DNA of 64,000 bases from Hyposmocoma kahamanoa (GCF_003589595.1 NW_020653854.1:23309884-23373883); one strand, 5' to 3'; shown: positions 31,764 to 42,861, counted from the stretch's first letter. Numbers and translations: made by a program. Notes: generated by a model from the letters alone, not told the origin.

Positions 31764-32544
31764 ATGCAGGAGTAAACGGCTTGTTATGCAAACGGGATAA
31801 AAGTAGCGCCCAACGGAGCAGCGGGGCATTCTTTCCTCTGCACCCGTGCTGTCATTAGTGAAAGTGATATAATTGGCTCCATAAATTGTTTGCGAAGCCA
31901 TCGCATCTTCAGTCGTTAGCACTAACGTCGCAGGTGTTCTTTTACAACGTTGTTTACAAGATAGTCGGCTGACGGCACGTGGACAGACTTGTGCATGGGG
32001 ATGTCGCCTTATAAATAGAGCTGGTAATTGCTAAGAGACACATCCGAGAACGAGTCGCTGGACACAAAACAACTCCACAATACTGCCGTTTACTCTGTAC
32101 TATACTACCTGGTTGTGTGATTATTGTACCTTTCTGCTGTAAACGTAGTACATGCTTTCCGTGCTGCATTTTGTTTTCAATCTATTCTAAAATGTGGTGA
32201 GTACCCATCATGGATAGTATTTCTAAAGAAGGACCTGGGAGTTCAGACCACACTGGCCGGAACCACTCTTTCCTCTCACTTTCCTACATGTTTACATCTT
32301 AAAGAATATTTGACGAAAGGTAACTAAATCCCAGAAACACACGTAGGTACACTTCATTATTCGCCACAAATCTCTCCCTTCAGAGAATACGTAAGTAGAT
32401 GCAAACAAACACCAATGTTAAGCTCCAGACGTCATTCTGAAACGTACTCCCGACTCAATCAAGTGTAAGGTATCTCCCAAATGAATCATATCTCAGAATG
32501 TCCATCACTCATACTCGATTAAACACGTTCAAGTACGTTTTGAC
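31764..32544 (+). repeat. LTR-like direct repeat, copy 2
   Basis: Matches 27541-28312 along its length, including gccttataaatagagctggt and the ATG after atgtggtgagtacc (MDSISK). The poly(A) signal is altered (gtaaacg instead of aataaacg). Coding continuation is lost. Confidence 0.55.
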
Positions 32545-33105
32545 ACGCACAGCGATGGGCGGTGTGACAAATTGACCCCTCTTCCTTGTTAAGCGGCATT
32601 GTTAGGTTTGCTTTTAACCATTTTTACTTTACAAACGCGAGCCTCAATGTCTTGTTTTTAAAATTTTGCAGTGGTTCCCTAGTAATTGAGGGTCCTAGAT
32701 ACCATTTCCATTCAGATATGGGCAGTTAAAACCTATTAATCAAGGCGCCTAGGTTTTTATCCAAAGCTTGTAACAAAATCGAATTTGGCATAGGCACTTA
32801 ATTCCATACTCATTACAAATTTTGGCTAAATATCTTTTGGACGAAAACGAGGCAGCTCAAAAGTCTCAACACAACGATGCACATTACTATTGGATTTTTT
32901 TGAAGAACGATTCAAGTGAATTCGATCTAACGATTTTTTGTATCGCTTTTTTGTATTTTAATTTTGGTGCAATTTAGGGACAAAAATAAAAATGGCTCAT
33001 TGCTAGCTACATGATCACACTACTTCCATATCAAATTTCAATAAATTTAGTGGAATAGTTTTATTTAATTTTAATGACTAGTGAAGAAAATTTTCAAAAA
33101 CGTAC
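32545..33105. other. No supported feature
   Basis: AT-rich unassigned sequence. Confidence 0.5.
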
Positions 33106-33785
33106 GGGAAATACGTACAAAATGACATCGGAATTTATTTTTTACTCATAATTCTGTAGTTATAACACAGCTCAGTCATATTTTACACCAATCATCTTTG
33201 GTTCATTATTTACTGAAAGTAATAAACATTTATAAAATAAAAACAACAAAAAAAACATATTAGTAGTTTAACTGAGATTCATCAAAAACCATTTTGTCCA
33301 TATACAATGAACAAAGTGACATACATGTGAAAAGTATACAATTATTGACAAAGTTTACAAATAAAACGTTTTGCTCTTCTAGGAACATCAGGGCAAGGAG
33401 CGTGAGCCCAATGCGAACAACTTAAGCATCATCGTAACCAGTCTTTTTCACACACATCACACAATTATTTTTTTTTAATCTTATTTGAGGGTAACAACAA
33501 ACTATTGTGGGATAAAATAAATGCAACTACAACAGATACATTAGCGAAAAACTTATCATTTATATAGAAACACTTGTCGTAAAGAAAAAAATCGTAACGT
33601 ACAAAACCCCTATCTTCAGCGACGACGCTGGGAGGGATGAGAGGGGTGAGTTCACATTTTGATAGGTTAGTAAAAGCCACTTGGGTCATAGGATGCAGTT
33701 ATCAGTTACGTGCTAGAGTCCATCAATTTGAAATAATGCCAACTATGTCATTTTGTCCATATATGTCATTTTGTACGTATTTCCC
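33106..33785. mobile_element. 680-bp element with 23-bp perfect TIRs
   Basis: Left GGGAAATACGTACAAAATGA... is repeated exactly inverted at the right end (through tcattttgtacgtatttccc). The interior is AT-rich without a transposase frame. Flanking bases do not give a clear TSD, so the superfamily is unknown. Confidence 0.65.
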
Positions 33786-33789
33786 CAAC

Positions 33790-34245
33790 ATAGTAAAACA
33801 TAACTTCTAAACTATTGATTTTCGTTGAATTAATGTTTATTTTAAATGGGTTATTATTACAATACACTCTATCTAAAAAAAACACTAAATGGGCCACACT
33901 GTAGAATATAAATAAAAAGAACAGATATAAATCGACTGTTCTTGACGGTCGTTTCCACAATGTCACAAACTCATTTAAGCAACAATATATCGGTTCATTA
34001 ATCAGACGTGGAAACTTCGAGATTGGTTTGTTTTGTCTATTTTCTTATTTTGATGACATACCGCAGTTTGTTTTGCGGAAATTCCGCCGGCTTTAACAGA
34101 ATCTTTGTCCTGAAGCGTATTATAGGGCAATTTACCAACTGCGCCATGGAGTGTTTCTGCGAGATAAGTTTAAAGAAATTGACACTCGTGCATTGGCGGT
34201 ACAACACATTTATGAGAATGTAATTGATGTCTAGAAAAATAGTCA
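33790..34245. other. No supported feature
   Basis: Small frames only; no motif. Confidence 0.5.
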
Positions 34246-34249
34246 TTTT

Positions 34250-34640
34250 TAGTAGGAGTAGAGGTCCTTGTGAAAGAGTACGGTCAGGGAATTACTGCCA
34301 ACTCACTTATTTCTGGTGCTGGTGAAATTACAGGCACATGAGACTTGTCAATTTGACCAACAGGAAAGTAGAAGAAATAGGAAATAGACGAACCAGGAAA
34401 AACAAGTGGACCGATAGGGAATGTAGACGAATAATGAAAGTGGATCGATCGGGAAAGTAGACCAATTGTACAGAAGGGAATTTATGTCTCAGGTTGACAG
34501 GCACAGTAACATTGTCCCTCAGGTCTTTGCGTATTCAAGCTGTGGGTGGAACTGCAACTGCTTAGGACGGGCGTGTCGCGTAACATCAGGCGCACGATTT
34601 CTTCGTCCCGTCACACTTGGTATCATAAAAAAAAACCGCC
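34250..34640 (+). repeat. Repeat A copy with an internal degenerate minisatellite
   Basis: The 5' (agaggtccttgtgaaagag), middle (gctggtgaaattacaggcac) and 3' (actgcaactgcttaggacgg, gtatcataaaaaaaa) blocks are present. Between them, 34345-34480 holds loosely repeated gaccgatagggaatgtagac-type units absent from other copies. Confidence 0.65.
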
Positions 34641-35535
34641 CAGCACACACTGGCGGAGTACCCCGCGTAGGCCTCCGAGCGAAACACCCTGGTTGCTCGG
34701 ATCGGGTGAGATCTTTCTCCGCCAGGCATAGCAGCGGCTGAGCTCAAGATCAAGAGTCCCATGAGGCGGTGGTCTCCTTCTGTCAAACGGCAGCGTACCT
34801 TCGTGACTGCAGGCCATCTACTCGCCTACATCTACTAACTAGACTACAAATTTGAGTCATTGCTGCACCTAGACTTAACGTTTCGGTCCATGCTCGTCTT
34901 ATTTTGTCTCTGTCTTACACTATGCATGTAATTGAGTTTTATACCAGGTATAATTCATTTTCAAACGAAGTATCGCTAAGCCTTTTTTAATTAATACTTT
35001 ATTAACTTAATTTTACCTTTCAACCAGCAATTTGAATTCACAATAACTTTAAGCCTTTCAACGCGGAATCGCAACTAAAATGCAGCAAAGAATTGGAGAT
35101 GCCTCTCAACTCGTGTTAATAGACGTTGCTTTGAAAACTGTAGCCGTGTCTGTTTTTTCTTTTTTAGATGGCTGCAGCGAATCCAATTTACATTGATTGC
35201 CTTTCGGGTTATTCTAATATCACTTTTTATCTTTGTCGTAGTTGCCAACATCGATTATGAAAAATTATTTACAGCACAATAATAGATATCAAACACAAAA
35301 TACATATATAGAATAAGATCACTTAAAAATTAATACAGTAGGCGTATCTGTGTCCAATTATAACTGTCAACATTAAAAAGTATACTTAAAACGACAAATT
35401 AATAATCAGAATAGAAAAAAAAAACAATAAAAATACATCATTCACTTCGCAACAATGCAAGAAGTGACCTCTTATAAACAGGTACACTGCACTTAGAGAT
35501 ATCATAATCAGTACATATTTCGTAGTAATATATGC
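34641..35535. other. No supported feature
   Basis: Includes a short inverted pair (ctggcggag / ctccgccag) about 85 bp apart near 34649-34729; otherwise AT-rich. Confidence 0.5.
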
Positions 35536-35543
35536 TATACAGA

Positions 35544-35771
35544 CATGGACTTACAATTATATGGACGTCGGGTCCGCGCTAACAAGTGTCCGCACTTGTA
35601 AGGCGCTAAAATCGTATACAGAGCGCGACACTCCGCTTTAGTCTTCATTTGTTCTACTGACAGCGCGATACTGCGATGACATAACAATTTAAATTTCGAA
35701 TAGGTTGACTTGGGACATTTTTTTCGTGGTTTTTGTATTAGACCCGTCGTCCATTTATTTGTAAGTCAATG
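35544..35771 (-). mobile_element. MITE-1 copy 5 (228-bp class, perfect TSD)
   Basis: Inverted relative to the other copies. Perfect 8-bp TSD tatacaga (35536-35543 and 35772-35779). Confidence 0.92.
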
Positions 35772-35824
35772 TATACAGAGGATTATTTTGAGATACATTA
35801 TTTTTTGTAAGGGGTTCCCCCTTC

Positions 35825-36154
35825 TTGTCCTGTGGGTGTCGTAAAAGGCGACTAAGGAAAAAAATTGTCAGAAGAAGACGGGCAGCAGCGTCTTCTACCC
35901 ATCTTGGCCAGAACTGCGATCGCCAACCCGCCTGCCAAGCGTGGCGATTATGGCACAACCCCCCTATAATACACACACCAAAGAATTGGCCCCTAGTCCC
36001 CGGCAGTCCTGCTCTTCCTAGTCACGGTAGCGGCTTTGGAAACAGGGCATGGGGTGCGAAGAATCCCCGGGGGAGACCCGGCTACCATCAACGACGACGA
36101 CTGGACCTGGCAACCTACAACACGCGCACATTGAGGACCGACGCAAAGCTTTAG
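35825..36154 (+). pseudogene. RTE ORF N-terminal part, ends at the deletion joint
   Basis: Low-complexity Arg-rich start (CRKRRLRKKIVRRRRAAA), then a Pro/Gly-rich stretch and DLATYNTRTLRT, the first strand of the RTE endonuclease (usual form ATYNVRTL). A stop follows at 36152-36154 because the joint also changes frame. Confidence 0.65.
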
Positions 36155-37298
36155 TACCATAGACCACATCCATACGCTGCGGCAGGTTATACAGAAGACC
36201 GAGGAGTATAACCGGCCACTTTGCTTAGCGTTTGTGGACTATGAGAAGGCCTTTGATTCGATCGAGACCTGGGCGGTGCTGCAGTCTCTCCAAAGGTGCC
36301 AAATAGACTATAGGTACATAGAGGTGTTAAGGTACTTATACAAAAATGCCACTATGTCAGTCCGATTACAGGATCAGAGCTCTAATCCTATCCAACTGCA
36401 ACGAGGCGTGAGACAGGGAGATGTGATATCTCCAAAGATGTTCACTGCCGCGTTGGAGGATATTTTCAAGCTTCTGGACTGGAAAGGACTTGGCATCAAC
36501 ATCAATGGCGAGTACCTAACACACCTTCGATTTGCCGATGATATAGTTCTTATGGCTGAGACCTTGGGAGACCTGAACACAATGCTCGAAGATCTCAGTA
36601 GTGTTTCCCAAAGAGTGGGTCTTAAGATGAACATGGACAAGACGAAGATCATGTCGAATGTCCATGTTGTACCCGCTCCAGTTAAAATTGGGAGCATTAC
36701 ACTCGAAGTTGTTGACCATTACGTATACCTGGGGCAGACAATCCAGTTAGGTAAGTCCAACTTTGAGAAAGAGATCTCTCGTCGAATCCAGCTCGGATGG
36801 GCAGCGTTCGGGAAACTCCAAAAAATCTTTGCGTCCAAATTACCTCAATGTCTCAAGACGAAAGTCTTTGACCAGTGTGTGTTGCCAGTGATCACATATG
36901 GATCAGAAACGTGGTCCCTCACTATGGGCCTCATAAGAAGGCTCAAGGTCACTCAGCGGGCAATGGAGAGAGCGATGCTCGGTATTTCCCTGCGTGATAG
37001 AATCAGAAATGAGGAAATCCGTAGGAGAACTAAGGTAACCGACATAGCTCGAAGAATTGCTCAGCTGAAGTGGCAGTGGGCGGGGCACAAAGCTAGGAGA
37101 ACCGATGGCCGTTGGGGCGGAAAGGTTCTTCAATGGCGACCGCGCACCGGACGACGCTCAGTGGGTAGGCCCCCCACCAGGTGGACCGACGATCTGGTGG
37201 AGGTCGCGGGAAGCCGATGGATGCGGGCAGCGCAGGACCGATCGTCGTGGAGATCGTTGGGGGAGGCCTATGCCCAGCAGTGGGCGTCGTATGGCTGA
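36153..37298 (+). pseudogene. RTE reverse transcriptase, C-terminal two-thirds
   Basis: The frame is open from the joint (STIDHIHTLRQVIQ) to 37298. RT motifs: FVDYEKAFDSIE (motif A with its Asp), GVRQGDVISPKMF (motif B) and LRFADDIVLM (motif C, catalytic DD). The RTE C-terminus follows with ITYGSETWSL, AMERAMLGISLRDRIRN, QLKWQWAGHKARR, RPPTRWTDDLVEVAG and SWRSLGEAYAQQW. No stops in this part, so the copy is fairly young, but it lacks the endonuclease and RT fingers and cannot retrotranspose by itself. The nominal start at 36234 (GTG) is inside the domain, not a real initiation codon. Confidence 0.85.
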
Positions 37299-37319
37299 AT
37301 GATGATGATGATGATGAAG

Positions 37320-37756
37320 GGGTAATCGAAAATCTAATCAAAAATGAAAACTAAAATTAAGGAGTAGTGTAGTGAATATTTTCTTTTTACATATAAATTT
37401 TTATTCTATTATGTAAATAGGTAAGATATATGGTGTCATATCTCTTCTTCTTCTTGTTGACAACTCTGATGTTGCATTACCTTGCTGGTACAAGAATATT
37501 ACCTGCTGGAGCACAATGCTATACGATATACGAAAAATTTAATTTTAATTTTTTTTAAAAGACAATATATTATAATATGATTCAGTAACCTACATTGAAT
37601 ATAGCGTAAAGTGTTTACGTGTGGTGGTTTGCATTGAAATTTAGTACGAGTAGAGCTCGTCCAAGGAAGTTCTGCGACAGAGGTCGTCGATCGAACTACG
37701 AATGCCACAGGAACGGAATCCTCTATGAAGAACTGCTTCCAACATCGATTTTGTTA
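37320..37756. other. No supported feature
   Basis: AT-rich, with a short Repeat-A-like agtagagctcgtccaagg piece near 37650. Confidence 0.5.
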
Positions 37757-38530
37757 ATCCGGGGGAATCTGCTTACAGATACCCCAGCCCCGCCGCGTTA
37801 TGTGGGACTGGGCTGAACCCTGAAGGGGAGCAGCCCGACCGCACTAAACCCCCGGAGTGTTCCTCTTCTCCGCTGTAGGTGGGGGTACGGATACGCTGTT
37901 GCACTCGTCCGCGCCCCCACCAGCGGCTGGCCGCACCCTGCGCAGCCCCTCCCCGAGAAGGGAGACACATCGTTCCCCCGACTCCGAATGTGAGGCTCGC
38001 CGAACACCAGACGAACCTTCCATCCCGGGCCCCTTTATGCTGGGCAACGAACTCCCCCGAGTCCGCTACCCAGGGGTCATGGAGGGCCAGGACAGCATCC
38101 ACTCAACTGTGAAGTTCAGTGGCTGCTCCCCCAGCCCCCGCGGCGGATCTGATGGCAGGCTCCGCGGCAACACCTAACGCGCTTCCGCGCGGACTCTCCG
38201 AAGAGAGTCCCTTGGAGCGCCCACCACGGGCCAACCGCCCACGTTCGGCCGCGGAGGATAGGACGAGCGGCAACGACACACCGACACGTCTCTTCCCCCG
38301 CGACCCTCCTCCTCGCGCATCCGCGCGGTCCCGCTGACCAGACGAGCTCCGCGCGGAACGCCCTCCTCCTCGGGCCAGCCTACCACCATCGGCCGGCCCC
38401 GTGGGTTCCTCTTAGCTTCACCGTGGGATGAAATCGACCACGGCTACTAGAGCCCCCCCGCCACGACAAGGCGGGAACCCCTTCGGGGGGGAACCTGGCG
38501 CCTCCTCATCCAACACCCACCAACTGGTTA
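37757..38530. repeat. Repeat D (GC-rich element) copy 2
   Basis: Parallel to 10195-10995 from ggggaatctgcttacagata to accgtgggatgaaatcgac. It adds a GC-rich middle (ccgcgcggactctccgaaga region) and a hairpin-like end (gaaccccttcgggggggaac). Confidence 0.6.
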
Positions 38531-39100
38531 ATATTTCAAACCAACAATGGCGCCTAGACCACACGAACACCTAAAACACACTCGATTATGCCCATTTTTT
38601 ATTACACTGCTACGGAGACTTTGCGGTTCCCTAATTTAGTATTCATGACGTCGTCAAGTATTTGAGACGAATTCAATGTATTCATCTCTTTTTTGCAATT
38701 CCTCGTTCGTCGGACTCGGATTTGTTATAATGTGATATCGGATAGATAGAGAATACTTAATTAAACTTCAAGAAAGTATGCAGTAGAGCTTCTTGTGAAA
38801 AAATCCTTTTGCCCGACAAGTATTACTTTTTTCTAAAAAATAAACATAAGTAGGTAAATAATGATTTTTGGCAAATTTTCCATATTAATACGTATAATCT
38901 TCGCTTAACGTTCTTGTACGTACGTGTCATTTTAAGCATGATTGAATATTTTCCTACCTAAAGTATTGGTTATTTTATAGTACACACATAAAATATTAAA
39001 GCTATAATATACACAATGATCAATTAAACAGTAATGTCTTATAGTAGAAATAGAACACATTGTGACAAAAATGTTAAGACAATATTTAAATTAGAGATAA
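38531..39100. other. No gene; small Repeat A fragment
   Basis: Only gcagtagagcttcttgtgaa at 38779-38799 is recognisable; the rest is AT-rich. Confidence 0.5.
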
Positions 39101-39104
39101 TGAA

Positions 39105-39250
39105 AGGAGTCAACCCGTGACCATGGAGCGTGCAACCGTTCCGAAATATCGGGAAAATAAAAAGAAGTCATACCGTGGTAAGAAACCTGATACTAGTGAT
39201 AATCATTTAGTGAATAACCACGAAAGTCTTAAAATCTATAGAGATAATGA
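39105..39250 (+). repeat. Penelope-like element 3'-end segment (solo)
   Basis: Nearly identical to the segment downstream of the PLE coding region at 44245-44340 and, inverted, at 43199-43293. Contains a structured block at 39114-39153: cccg/cggg outer pairing, gagcg/cgttc hairpin and a gaaa between. Confidence 0.75.
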
Positions 39251-39759
39251 AACTTGCAAAGCTTACACTTTTTTTTCTATCCTCAAAGTTGCAAAGAGAC
39301 GTTTTGACAAGAGACCTCTTGCCTCATTCAATTTTTACCGGCAATATGACGTATGATCTCTCCAAGAGTTTGAATTTGACTGATCGGAACACGGCTCAAT
39401 GCAGGGGTCTACTCTTGATCTCCGTCCTACATCCGTCCGAAACAATTACTGTCAAATAAGTAATATTCGACAAAATTAAAAGACAAGTATCAAGTGTGAA
39501 ACTTCAGTCGCATCACGCGTCTCAGCTACAAATACTGAATATAGAACGCATACTTCCCGATGTAGTGGAAAAAAGATATTTATACCGTTGTACGCGGATA
39601 GGCTTCAAGGCAAAGAATCAAATATAAGAAGTCCTGAATGTGGAAAATGTAAGCGAGTGATCAACAGCCTGCAAAAACTATAATACATGGGGGGATTTTT
39701 GTGCATTTTTACGAGATGCACCCTGGTCAATTTCCGCGGGAAGTAAAAAATGTTCGAAA

Positions 39760-40425
39760 TTCAAATAAACAAGATGGCCGCCATACAAATTTCAAGGCCT
39801 CCTATCACGGAAACCATTAGAGATAGGTAGGAGGTGCTCGAAGGAATATCATAGAGGGTAACACTGGTCGACTGCCTGGGTTAAAAAAAATTCGAGATGG
39901 CGATTTCAAAATGGCGGCCAAAGGAAAACTTGCTTCGATCCGGCTGAAAATTGGCATACGAGGGAGTCTTTAATCATAATTTGGGGTCAAAAATTTCTTA
40001 TCGCCATTTTTGAATATGGCTGCCATATAAGTGAATTTTCGTTAAAAATAGCTTTCGAAAGACACTCGCTCTGTTTCAGCTAAAAATTGGCATGTGGAGG
40101 CCCTAGAAGTGCCGATAATAATTTGGGCTCGAAATTGGGTTTTTCGCCATTTTCAAATATGGCCTCCATGCAAGCGTTTGTTGGCAGTAGAAAAAAAATT
40201 GTTCTGATAATAATTTGTGATTAACATTAGCTTATGGCCATTTTTCAATATGGCTGCTAATAAATAAGTGTTTTTGCCGGCAGATGAAAATTTGCTCTAA
40301 TTCGATTGAAAATGCCTGTTAATGTGGGGGTCCCGATGCGTGTTTAATAATAATTTGCGGTCAACATTTATTTTTCGCTATTTGTCAATATGGCCCCTTT
40401 TATGTTAATTCTTTTAAAGTCATAT
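39760..40425. repeat. Degenerate tandem array with atggc(t/c)gccat cores
   Basis: About four imperfect units of 85-150 bp, each with aatttgg.gtcaa, a cgccatttt.aatatgg core and a spacer with gaaaattgg. Non-coding. Confidence 0.75.
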
Positions 40426-40429
40426 GTGC

Positions 40430-41009
40430 CAAGGCCGTAGGCCGAGGTCTAGCGGAGGGCGGAGCCCGAAGCGTCCGCACGTCACCATACGTAGATAGTA
40501 TACGGAGACTAAATTACGAGTACAAGATTTCACAATTGTTCAAAACGTAAGGCATACTTCCCGACGTAGTGGAAATAAGATACTAATAGCGTTGTTGTAT
40601 CTCGGCCGTCTCTCTGTTAGATTCTTTTTTCTCTCTGTTAGATTCTTTTTTCTTGGAAGCTATGCCAAAAATAAAAGTATTTAGAGAAAAAATGCCAGAC
40701 AATCACTTCAAATTTCTGGTCTCAAACTATGGAATTTCCTGTACCATGAGTACCAGAGTAACGATAATTCTGAGGGCAATGCCCAAAATACCCTGACCAA
40801 AACCAACTTAAAAATTTTTTTTTCATAAATTGGCTCAAATCAGAGATCAAATCTGGAACCTCCTCATCAAGCACCAATAGTACTAATTACTGTGCCACCG
40901 ACGAACACAAGCACACCCCGTAATCTGAAACCGACCACGCGCCGCAGGCCGAGCCCGACCCCACCGTAGGGGGGGTTTAGGGCTCGTAATATATTATTAT
41001 TATTGCCAG
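40430..41009. other. Unassigned, with GC-rich islands
   Basis: Islands ggccgtaggccgaggtctag (40430) and gccgcaggccgagcccgacc (40930) resemble each other. A ctctctgttagattcttttt unit is directly duplicated near 40608-40650. No frame of note. Confidence 0.5.
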
Positions 41010-42240
41010 GCAGTTGCGCTCAAGGGTTACCGCTCTCTTGATTCTTGAACATTCCGTCAGGCATCCCTCAAGACTCTCATCTCGGTCATTTTCTATTTTC
41101 ATTATATATCAATGACGTCAGCTTCTGTTTCACCAATTCTCATCATCTACTTTATGCAGATGATACAAAAATTTATAAGATAGTTCGAACTGTTGATGAT
41201 TGCGCGAAATTACAGCAAAATTTACGTACGTTCGAATGTTTTTATAAAGATAATTGTTTGGCTCTGAATTTGGATAAGTGCTACGTTATAACTTATGTCG
41301 AAAAAATAATCCCCTTAGCTTTAACTATAACTTATCTAATAGGAATATAATTCGTGTGGATTCTATTCGTGATCTAGGAATGACAATGGATTCCAAGTTG
41401 CACTTCAACAAGCACATTGGTAATATGGTGGCTAGGGCATACAAGCAAATGGGTTTGATCCTTCGCCTAGGAAAACCTTTTACTACGAGTACACTTAAAA
41501 TATTATACTACGCTTACATTCGTAGCATTTTAGAGTTTGGATGTGTTGTCTGGAACCCTCAGTATGTTGTTCATCAAGAAAGAATAGAAAGACCAAGTAC
41601 AAAGACACGACGCAAGCACATAGAAGAATTCGTGAGGTCCGTTGGTTCGTTCCGTGGCTTAGTTGGTATAGTGTCTGGCACGGTATGCAAGAAGACGTCG
41701 GTTCGAATCCGACCGGATCGAAGGAATTTTTTCTGAGTGTTCGATCTGTGTATTAATAATTATAACAAACTAGTGGAGTAATTTCACAAAAAATAATTGA
41801 ATATCAATTCAATAAAAATTTAATTAAGAATAGAAAGAGTTCAAAAGAAATTTTTAAAGTCCTTGGGCGATCGCTTTGGATTTTTCTATACTGACTACGA
41901 AGATAGTGTAAAAAGACATAATGTACAGTCGCTAAGTTCTAGATGTCAATTCTTAGATAGTATATTTTTTTACAAGCTCGTTCACAATGACATTGATTCC
42001 GCAGAACTTTTAGAGAAAATCTCGTTCTCCTCACGTTCAAAAAGGACTTTTTATGTTTCAAATTGTCGAACAAATTATGCAAAAATTACCTTTCTCAGAC
42101 GATCGTGTAGTTTTTATGATAAATGTCTTTATGATGTTGATATGTTTGTAAATTCCTTAAATGTATTTAAGAAAAAAGTGGGAGAAGTAACATTCTAGTG
42201 GTTCTAATGTACATTTTTATTGTATTGTTATCTTTGGGTT
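41010..42240 (+). pseudogene. Jockey/CR1-like LINE RT C-terminal half, split by a SINE
   Basis: The first part (41045-41350) holds motif B remnant SGIPQDSHLGHFLFSLYIND (the usual Q-G is Q-D) and motif C LLYADDTKIY. A frameshift near 41280-41330 leads to NIIRVDSIRDLGMTMDSKLH, then ILEFGCVVWNPQYV. After the SINE (41593-41825) the frame resumes as RIERVQKKFLKSLGDRFGFF and continues to 42198. The endonuclease and RT fingers are missing. An AT-rich 3' UTR follows. Confidence 0.8.
41593..41825 (+). mobile_element. SINE-2 copy with perfect 13-bp TSD
   Basis: Flanked by aagaatagaaaga (41580-41592 and 41826-41838). The tRNA-like head begins ttggttcgttccgtggctta with B box cggttcgaatccg; the tail shares attaataat..acaaactagtggagta with 12755-12900. 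About 58 bp precede the tRNA head inside the TSDs, unlike other copies. Confidence 0.85.
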
Positions 42241-42855
42241 TGTAATGTCAATGATTAGTTTTATATAATATACAAGTAAGGTAAAAAAGACAATAAAAAC
42301 TTAACTACTAGAAAGTAAAACTAGGATTTTTAAATTATATGAATAAAATTGGTTCCCCCTTTGTATTGCTATGCTAATGCGTAGGCAAGGTAGCTGCTGC
42401 TGTAATGTGAATATTTTAGTATAAAATATATAGGTAAATATTTTGTGACCGTCATATATTTTATATATTTTTAATTCATTTGTGGTGAGAGTACCAAGTC
42501 AACATCTATCGGCCTTCATGAAAGATGAGTTTTGGCCGAAGGTGGTCATGTACCGACGTTTCCCAGGCCGGCTATCGGACACCCACGTTGCGTCACACGT
42601 CGCAGACTATACGTGTAAATAATAATTAGTCAGTAGTGTTTTTATTGTATTATTTTGTATGTTAGTCTATAAGGTATGTATTTATGGGTCTTTGTTACCT
42701 GATTGGAAATAAATAAATAAAAATATTATTAATATTTCATAGTTATAGGTGTTAATGTATTAATATAGGTCTATTGTTATACAGTGCTCATAGATAATTG
42801 TTATTGAATAAAATAAATAATAATTAATCTACTACAAAAATCGAACACTTAAAAA
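42241..42855. other. Probable LINE 3' UTR debris
   Basis: AT-rich. Contains gcgtcacacgtcgcagacta and a gattggaaataaataaataaa end typical of a polyadenylated element 3' end; family unknown. Confidence 0.4.
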
Positions 42856-42861
42856 ATTTAC

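Larger units (their letters stand above)
35780..37318 (+). mobile_element. RTE-type LINE, internally deleted
   Basis: A 5' leader and the N-terminal frame (35825-36154) join directly to the RT region, then an (atg)n tail at 37300-37318 closes the element. Most of the AP endonuclease and the start of the RT are missing. Confidence 0.8.
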
